Assembly: GCA_039566865.1 (NCBI GenBank) | Contig: CM076945.1 | Coordinates: 5,507,501-5,571,500 of the forward strand | Direction: 5' to 3' | Source: Aurelia coerulea | Lineage: Eukaryota > Cnidaria > Scyphozoa > Semaeostomeae > Ulmaridae | DNA: 64,000 nucleotides | In this document: piece by piece, positions 57,814 to 64,000 of the stretch | How positions within the stretch are numbered: position 1 is the stretch's first letter | Layout of the letters: the number at the start of each line of letters is the position of its first letter | Position numbers and translations under genes: made by a program | The notes under the pieces: generated by a model | Databases searched by the model: none | The model's input: the letters and a program-made list of their open reading frames with translations, nothing else | What the model was told of the DNA's origin: nothing

Positions 57814-58242
57814 TTACTGTGTTACTTGGGTTCTGCTCACATGTTTGTGTGTGTTTGATCGAAACAGTTCATAAATCATAAACCTAGTGTTTTCATGCAT
57901 GGACTTGAGTTGAAGAGTGAAGCATAGCAATCCAGTACAAACAACAGTAGTTGTAAGTCAATTAGATATTGTAACTTCGGCCTTTTCGAAGCAGTCATTA
58001 AACAAAGCCTTAAAATCTGGTCTGAAAGAGACTACATAATTTGCAAAAATGTCCATTGAGCAAACATAACTTCTAAGAATCTGATAAAATCTTGATCATA
58101 TACAGTTTGAGCATTACTATCTTTCAAAATCAAATGTCTTGCACAATGACCAAGATGTCAGTATAGAATTCCTGTCTGAACTGACCGTTTTCTTAAAGTA
58201 TTGACAATAGTATATTTCTTTGTTTTAAAAAAAAAACATAAC
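57814..58242. other. No feature seen
   Basis: AT-rich spacer. On the minus strand it would be downstream of the 58243 ORF; a TTTATT (AATAAA in reverse) was not clearly identified. Confidence 0.35.
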
Positions 58243-58593
58243 CTAGGAAGTTTGTAACAGAGCAGAGATTGCCTTGTATTTTTTGCATTCTTGCTGCAGT
58301 GTTGACCAAAGTGACAAAGAACGCAGACAACGAAAAAGACTATTATACTGGTTTGTATAATAACCATTGCCACCACACCACACCAGTTTTTTGAATTCAT
58401 GATCGAGATATTGCGCCACGCCAATTCTGCCCGCCAGACCATAAATCCAACGAAATCTCCGCCAAAAAACCTTGGCGTGAAAAATCGGAAGATAGCTCTC
58501 CGCCGGATTTCTCCGGCGGAAGGGCCTCGGAATGCACTGTGGGCTGGAAACAGGTAACAAATATAGTAGTAGGCCTAAGGCAAAGAGGGCCAT
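58243..58593 (-). CDS. Small secreted-type protein, unrecognised
   Basis: 116 residues from the first ATG. MALFALGLLLYLLPVSSPQC is a convincing signal peptide. The mature part has WRRFRWIYGLAGRIG and four cysteines including the one at the cleavage region (WCGGNG, RCL, ECKK). No known family is recognised. Its early part, around FRRRNPAES, is encoded over a CCGCCGGA/TCCGGCGG palindrome (about 58500-58519). Coding potential is plausible but unproven. Confidence 0.4.
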   Translation of the reverse strand: MALFALGLLLYLLPVSSPQCIPRPFRRRNPAESYLPIFHAKVFWRRFRWIYGLAGRIGVAQYLDHEFKKLVWCGGNGYYTNQYNSLFRCLRSLSLWSTLQQECKKYKAISALLQTS

Positions 58594-58904
58594 TAATACG
58601 ACAGGCACAATTCAATATGAGCCTATATAAATTATTGGTTTATCATTTGTTAGTTTCAAGAATGTTTATTCTCCAATGTGTCGATCGAAAGCTCGTTTGT
58701 AGACTATAGAGTCTAGTCCCTCTCATAAAAAAAAAACTGCTTTCGACAACCCTACTAGCTATAATCTTAACCCAAACCCAAATCTTAACCCAAAATGATA
58801 TGGTTAGCATTTAATCACATCACAATCTTCAAGTATCCCAACCCAACCAAAAAGTTTCAGGTGTGGGTGTGCAAATTCGAATGAATACCCAAGCTAGTGA
58901 CTAG

Positions 58905-59262
58905 AGGAGGGTGCCGAGGCTCCGGCCAATTGCCGGAGCTTGACCGGAGCTGGGCCGGAGCCACAGGCCGGAGCCTTGGCCCTTTTTGTATTTTTTTCGC
59001 CAGCTCCGGCCTGCTCCGGCCAGCTCCGGCCATTCAATAGAGAAATGTGAAACTGTAAGATATCTTTTTAATAACTGCTAGAACAAAATTTGGTGTTGAT
59101 ATCTGGTGTGATTTATCATTAATAGGCTTTAGTCCCACATAGACCTTTTGTTTCCCACCATTTACATTGATTGCAGCCAATACCCTTTTTACACTTATTT
59201 TCACCGCTCCGGCCAGGTTCCGGCCAAGCTCCGGCCACTGGCCGGAGCCTCGGCACCCTCCT
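58905..59262. mobile_element. hAT-type MITE with GGCCGGAGC clusters
   Basis: Inverted ends AGGAGGGTGCCGAGGCTCC and GGAGCCTCGGCACCCTCCT lie between perfect 8-bp duplications GTGACTAG (58897-58904 and 59263-59270). Just inside both ends there are many GGCCGGAGC or GCTCCGGCC copies in both orientations, like the subterminal transposase-binding repeats of hAT elements. The element sits next to a tRNA-like SINE. Confidence 0.9.
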
Positions 59263-59268
59263 GTGACT

Positions 59269-59410
59269 AGCGGGGATGGCTCAGTGGTAGCATGCATTGA
59301 CTACTACTAACCTAAAGATTGATGGTTGGTTTGAGTTCCCCACTATGCAGAGCCTGCTGTTTACATAGACAGGTGTGCAGAAGAGTATAGCACCTGCACA
59401 CTGGAGACTT
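59269..59410 (+). mobile_element. tRNA-derived SINE beside the hAT element
   Basis: GCGGGGATGGCTCAGTGGTA (A box) and GGTTGGTTTGAGTTCCCC (B box) are spaced as in a tRNA head, followed by an unrelated tail (CACCTGCACACTGGAGAC). The arms do not form a complete cloverleaf, so not a functional tRNA gene. Confidence 0.65.
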
Positions 59411-59439
59411 TAAAAAGGCTATTCTAAATATCTTGAGGA

Positions 59440-59514
59440 CCATCTTGAGGACCATCTTTCAACAAAATTGGGGGGGGGGCAATTGCCCCCCATACCCCAG
59501 TGGCCATGCCACTG
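59440..59514. mobile_element. Right-end fragment of the hAT-type family
   Basis: Matches the last roughly 80 bp of 57257-57805: GAGGACCATCTTT, a G run, CAATTGCCCCCC and GTGGCCATGCCACTG. No left end is nearby, so this is a truncated copy. Confidence 0.8.
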
Positions 59515-59568
59515 ATGAAAATTGGGAGTTGGCAACAAAGGGGACTGGCAACGTTGGCACAAACTACT

Positions 59569-59766
59569 GTAAGCCTTCTCCCAAATGATTGGTCAGACAT
59601 TAAAGTCCTATTTTTTTCAGATGGCATAATAACTGAGATCAAAACAATCAAGAAATGCATGATAACATCATTTTGGGATGTCGATATTGCAAGAACCAAA
59701 GAAATGTTCAATTTATCAGATTTTGGAAATGAGGTGATAGTATTAGCCTTGCATAATCATATGAAA
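59569..59766 (+). CDS. Possible exon of an unrecognised gene
   Basis: An open frame reading SLLPNDWSDIKVLFFSDGI, then ITEIKTIKKCMITSFWDVDI and NLSDFGNEVIVLALHNH. The residue mix (Asp, Trp, hydrophobic alternation) looks protein-like, but boundaries are soft: no strong acceptor or donor at the expected places. It may be the upstream part of the gene with exons at 60549, 61068 and 62119. Confidence 0.3.
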
Positions 59767-60339
59767 GTTATACTCTATTTCATTTTGGTTGGAAGTTTGG
59801 AAAAATGAAGAGTTTCTCAGATAGGGTCCACAGGGGCAAGCAGTGACAAAATGGGTAATGTCAATTAAGCCAGCAAGTAAGATGCAGTGAGCTGTTTATT
59901 CAAATGCCAAATTTCAACCAACTTTGTTCATCAAGATTGTCGCAAAATTTATCTGCCTTTCCATTTTTCCCAAGCTTACCTGTTTTACCCCTTGTATACC
60001 CTGGTACAGTAGCACAAGCACAGTTTCAAATTTTGTTCAATGTGCAACTTTAAAGAACTAATTAATACTATTTTTGAGGAACCATTTTTCAGTTTACAAG
60101 ATGAACCAAGTGAACATAGAATTTAAAGTAAAATCTATGACTTATATTTTTTTGATGGGTTGAAATGTTCTGACATAATCTTAAGGACAGTGTATATACC
60201 AGATGCGCCAAAATAAAAATATGCACTTTGGACAGGCCGTGATAAATTGTATACTAGACTGATGTTGAAGATTTATAGGCAAATTTTCAGCTAAGATCCT
60301 CAATTAAAGGCCAGTATTCTTTGTACATTTTTTAGTTTC

Positions 60340-60500
60340 TATTTACAGTATGGTGCTGTAAGCGAGTCTCTTAAAATTTTCAATTTTGAAAACACTGAGA
60401 ACGGTCAAAAAACGTGGATCAAATTTTCTAAAGGCTCAACATGAATTGACTAAGAGAGAACGTTTTCATGATGATTTGAAGATTTATAAATTGATCAGTG
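60340..60500 (+). repeat. Dispersed GAAAACACTGAGAACGG repeat, copy 1
   Basis: About 80% similar by eye to 63120-63275 and, inverted, to 63537-63690. All three keep a frame of the type S-E-x-L-K-x-F...TENxQK...IKFS then a TGA at the same place. That suggests a relic of one coding sequence carried by a repeat. Confidence 0.65.
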
Positions 60501-60548
60501 ATAATCCAATGCACAAGTGTTACACTGTAGGTCTATTATTTTTAAAGG

Positions 60549-60682
60549 CAAGCCCTTCAAGTTTCATGTGGCTAGCAGAGATACTTGCAAAACTTTCTAT
60601 TGGCCAAAGTTGTGTTGAAACATTGTATCCTTTTCTTTCCAGTTATGTGCAGTACTTTAAAACGTGTGGGCTTTGTGCCCAG
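60549..60682 (+). CDS. Unrecognised gene, putative exon
   Basis: Reads ASPSSFMWLAEILAKLSIG, then QSCVETLYPFLSSYVQYFKT and CGLCAQ, ending phase 0 at GTAAAAT. It appears alpha-helical. The start is uncertain: TTTTTAAAG is a weak acceptor, and the frame is open upstream from 60386. It joins in phase with the exon at 61068. Confidence 0.4.
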
Positions 60683-61067
60683 GTAAAATAAAGTCCCTTT
60701 TTAAATGTCTGCAGCCATACGCTTTCCAAGTCTTAGAATTTTGGATTATCGATGCTTGGAAGGCTTTTCCAAACTCATAAGACACGTTTTGCTTTTTGGA
60801 GGAAACTTTGAGTTATGATCCCCCCCCCCCATTGCAATGTTAGAGGCTGATTGAAATGTCATAGATGAGTTGACAAGTATGTGTTCTTCATGCAACCAAC
60901 ATTGCAAAGGGGAGGGGTTGTTATCAGCAGTGGAAAGTGGTAGTTTGCATGCAGAAAAGACCTCTTAACACAAAAATAATCTGTTCCAAAGAGTTTTGTC
61001 CGTGATTGTAGAAGTGTTCAAAGGAAATTTTTGCATGCACTAGAGCTTTGATAATCTCTGTATTCAG

Positions 61068-61415
61068 TATTTGAAACACCTTCCTTACTTTGAGGGGTTA
61101 CCCATCAAGTTATATTTGTTTCCTTTGAGAACGCAACAACTTTTTGGGAAAATTTATGGCAAACAAGATTTTAAAGGAGCAATCTACTGTAGGTTAAGAA
61201 AAGAGATTTGCATGTCTGTCGATACTGACTTAACGACTGACTACAGATATCCAACTGACACCGAAGGACATATTTATAATTGCAAACCAGATATGGCTGA
61301 AAGTATTTTGAATACTGAAACATCAGTTCGAATGGCAAAGGGAAGATGTCTTTTAGCAGTTGTCGTTGAATTGGATAAAGAAACTCGCAGAGAAGCAATT
61401 CTTGACGAAGATATT
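61068..61415 (+). CDS. Unrecognised gene, exon of 116 codons
   Basis: Acceptor CTGTATTCAG and a strong GTAAGT donor, phase 0 at both ends. Reads YLKHLPYFEGLPIKLYLFPL, then GKQDFKGAIYCRLRKEICMS, DTDLTTDYRYPTD, and GRCLLAVVVELDKETRREAI. A well-mixed composition and exact splice signals make this the best evidence that a real gene lies here. I do not recognise the family, so no function is proposed. Confidence 0.6.
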
Positions 61416-62118
61416 GTAAGTACGGTAAACTCTTGTATTTTAGTATCAATCATGCCAACACTGGAGTTGTCCTTTAAAGCACAGGATGGTCTGAAAGCGA
61501 ACAAAAATAAATGTCATGGTACAAAAGTGTAAAATAGGGTTAGATGATAAATAATTCAATTAATGTATCCAAACTGCATATCAGCAGAAAGAAGAAAGAT
61601 GGTACTTTCAGATGGCATAGATTACATATTACTAAAATATTGTAGTTTTTTAAAGATTTGCTTAAAATTGGAAGAGAAAAATTTTTAAAGATTTTTGTAA
61701 AGATTTTAAAGGCTCCCAATGCAGCTTCGGGTCAGAAAATCGGGCCGGGTCGGTTTGCCGATTATACTGTAATGGAGAGGACTCCCCGGATTTCCGACTG
61801 TTACTAGGGCTGTCGGAATATTTTCTTAATTGGCAAATGGTCTATTATAGTTGGGTTGCATTTCTTCTGAAACAGCCTGTAGTAATTTTTCATCTTTAGG
61901 CTTTATCTAATATGCTTTCTTTGTTTTGCCACAACGGGTATGATGTTGGGATTTTTGTGAAGTGAACATGGCAACATTTTCTACAGTTCTTACCGAATGC
62001 TGTTAGGTTTTATGACCGTCGTTACGAGGAGTGGTGGACTTTCTTTTATAAAGATTTGTCTCCTTATCAATCTCATTATTTTAAAAATCTGTTAACAATT
62101 TGTTTGTTTAATCTACAG

Positions 62119-62232
62119 GTTAGCCTTCTTACCGTTATCGACACAAAATCCCGTGATGTCACAGAGAGGTGCCGTTGGTCTATTGATTATCAGTGCATTC
62201 AAACTGCTAATGGACGGATCATTCCATTAAAG
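62119..62232 (+). CDS. Unrecognised gene, next exon
   Basis: Acceptor TTTAATCTACAG and donor GTAATA, 38 codons, phase 0. Reads VSLLTVIDTKSRDVTERCRW and SIDYQCIQTANGRIIPLK, and continues the previous exon smoothly (...AILDEDI then VSLL). Immediately upstream, 61987-62118 is open in the same frame after another CTACAG (FLPNAVRFYDRRYEEWW), so an alternative longer exon is possible. Downstream exons may lie beyond the window. Confidence 0.5.
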
Positions 62233-62288
62233 GTAATAGAAGGATTCATTCTTTATGTCAAATTTAGGTTGATCAAGGCTCCCTGACT

Positions 62289-63120
62289 AACAAGGGCAGA
62301 TTTGTAATACAGGATGCCCCAAAAAATGTAGACGGACTTGGTTGACTCTAGAAATGTGAATTTAGCTTCAATCAATGTCTAATCACTCTCAAAATGTACC
62401 TCGATATTTAACTTGAGCATAGGTACCTCGTTTGTTGGTATTGGTGCTTTGAGAGCAGACATGTTGATCTTGAAGGCTCACATTTGCTTATTCCTGCAAA
62501 CCAGAGCTTTAGCCTTTTGGCCTAAGCCAATTCTTACAGCACAGCGTATAAATTAATGATATTCTTGATAAAATTTGAACAATGTTAGACATTGTGTTAT
62601 TCTGTTTTCCAGAACTCACCCCCCAGTCATTCATTGGGCAGTTTCTTGATTTCTCATTAATTTTAATTCTTCATTTCGATGTGCTTCAGGGACTTGCTTA
62701 GGCCAAAAGGCCAAAGCTCTGCTTTGCAGGTGGGCACAAATTTGAGCTTTCATGATTAATATTTCTGCTCTCAAAGCACCAATACCAACAAATGAGGTAT
62801 CTATGTTCAAGTTAAATATCAAGGAGCATTTTGAGAGTGATTTGCCATTGATTAAATCTAAATGCACATCGCTGTAGTCAACCAAGTCTGTATACTTTTT
62901 TGGGACACCCGATACAATAGCATCAGTTGCTTTTGATTGACACCTCAATTCAAAGCGATTAGCGATTTCAGACAAAGAAAATTCTCTTCATTAGCAAAGC
63001 CGCAAAAGTTGCCCTGAAACCAGTAGGTCAGACTCTTGCCTTGTGCACGTGACAGATGGTTTTTAAGAGAATTTATGTGCTTAGAACGCAAGAAGAAGGG
63101 CAAGTCTAAAGATCTGTCTG
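62289..63120. mobile_element. AACAAGGGCAGA fold-back family, interrupted copy
   Basis: AACAAGGGCAGATTTGTAATA at the left is split by the mariner-type element 62310-62912 and resumes as TACAATAGCATCAGTTGC and CAATTCAAAGCGATTAGCG. These are sequences found uninterrupted at 25332-25510. The right end is not identified; similarity fades near 63120. Confidence 0.7.
62310..62912. mobile_element. Mariner-type fold-back element nested in another repeat
   Basis: Ends CAGGATGCCCCAAAAAATGT and (inverse) ACTTTTTTGGGACACCCGA with TA on both sides (62308-62309 and 62913-62914). The arms pair for most of their length, for example TTGGTATTGGTGCTTTGAGA with TCTCAAAGCACCAATACCAA. The empty site is known from 25332-25510, so insertion at TA is directly visible. 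Confidence 0.88.
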
Positions 63121-63275
63121 GCAGATTCGAGCTAGAAGCGAGTTTCTTAAGATGTTCGTTCTTGAAAAAACTGAAAACGATCAAAAACCGTCGATCAAGT
63201 TTTCTAAAGATTCGGCATGAATGGACAAAGAGAAAACATTTTCGGGGTGATTTGGGGATTTAGAAATTGATTGGA
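63120..63275 (+). repeat. Dispersed repeat, copy 2, left arm of inverted pair
   Basis: AAGCGAGTTTCTTAAGATGT through GGGGATTTAGAAATTGATT. Pairs with 63537-63690 as an inverted repeat with about 260 bp between, and matches 60340-60500 directly. Confidence 0.75.
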
Positions 63276-63536
63276 GTAAACTTCTGCGCGAGCTTTATTT
63301 CAAAGATTTTGGCATGTTGCGAATGCCGCCCCCAAATAAAAAATTCAACAAGACTGCATGCTTGCTGGCCTCGTGACGCTTCCCTGTTTGTCTGTTTAAC
63401 CCCCTTAACACAGGAACGCAAGCTGAACCGAAGCATCAATTCAATGAAATTAGAAAAAGAAAAGATATTTCTTTATATCATTGAAAATAATGATACATTT
63501 CTCCCAAGATAGAACCAACTCTAGTACAGCAGATTA

Positions 63537-63690
63537 CAATTAATCGATTTCTAAATCCCAAATCACCACGAAATTTCCTCTTTGTCCATTCATGTTGAGT
63601 CTTCGGAAAACTTGATCGACGTTTTTTGATCGTTTTCAGTGTTTTCGAGAACGAACATCTTTAGAAACTCGCTTCTTGCTCTAGATCCTG
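63537..63690 (-). repeat. Dispersed repeat, copy 3, right arm of inverted pair
   Basis: AATCGATTTCTAAATCCC through AAACTCGCTTCTTGCTC, the reverse complement of copy 2. The frame with a conserved TGA seen in copies 1 and 2 is also kept here. Confidence 0.75.
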
Positions 63691-64000
63691 AAAAAGAAAA
63701 AATTTGCAAAGAATTATAGCATCTAATTCAGGCTTTTTGCTAAAGATTAAACCATGAATCTTCAAAATTGGTCCAGTGTACGATTCATTGTGGCCTGCCA
63801 AACTTGCATAGTTTATTTTGGCGCACCCGGACTGTAGTTTTATTCATGTAATGGCCGCAGGGTTGACATGGTACTTTGCTCCGTGTGGTATGTTCTCTGT
63901 AGTATTGTAGTGTGGTTTGTATGTATTGTAATTGGAAATATGTGTTATGAATTTTAATGGAGAACAAAAAACATTTTCTTCCGCAGAACCTTTATTCTTC
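63691..64000. other. Window end, nothing supported
   Basis: No exon or complete element is recognised before the end of the window. Confidence 0.4.

Noticed and set aside
59271..59345. Possible tRNA gene
   Set aside because: A and B boxes are present but no closed acceptor stem or anticodon arm, and a non-tRNA tail follows. Better explained as a SINE.

Overview
The window looks like nuclear DNA of an invertebrate animal, most likely an anthozoan cnidarian (stony coral or sea anemone). This is inference: the genes are intron-rich, the DNA is AT-rich, and the intergenic space is packed with short non-autonomous DNA transposons, tRNA-like SINEs and satellite-like tandem arrays. I see no bacterial operons, CRISPR arrays or rRNA.

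Two genes are firmly recognised. (1) A Delta-type Notch ligand on the + strand spans 15221-43029. I place ten coding exons: signal peptide, MNNL domain, DSL domain, EGF-like repeats, a long Ser/Thr-rich stalk, one transmembrane helix and a cytoplasmic tail ending in EEQI. Splice phases show that two small exons are still missing: one between MNNL and DSL, and one carrying the first EGF half. (2) Serum response factor (SRF, a MADS-box transcription factor) on the - strand has four phase-0 coding exons, 55821 down to 49371. Two perfect CArG boxes lie just upstream of its start codon, so it probably autoregulates. Delta and SRF are tail to tail, with 6.3 kb between their stop codons.

Right of SRF lie three less certain genes. 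They are a divergently oriented single-exon ORF with an N-terminal membrane segment (56747-57118, +), a small secreted-type ORF (58243-58593, -), and an unrecognised multi-exon gene (about 59.5-62.2 kb, +) whose best exons are all phase 0.

The first 15 kb holds no convincing gene. It has tandem arrays with periods near 170-190 bp, two G/C-tract-ended elements with target duplications, a 202-bp almost perfect hairpin, and palindromic elements.

The mobile elements fall into families defined here by their own ends and target-site duplications: TA-flanked (mariner or pogo type), TTAA-flanked (piggyBac type), 8-bp (hAT type), TTA-flanked with a transposase remnant (PIF/Harbinger), and 9-bp (Mutator-like fold-back). 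A 56-57-bp palindrome also has 9-bp duplications at two sites. Several are nested, which gives a relative order of insertion.
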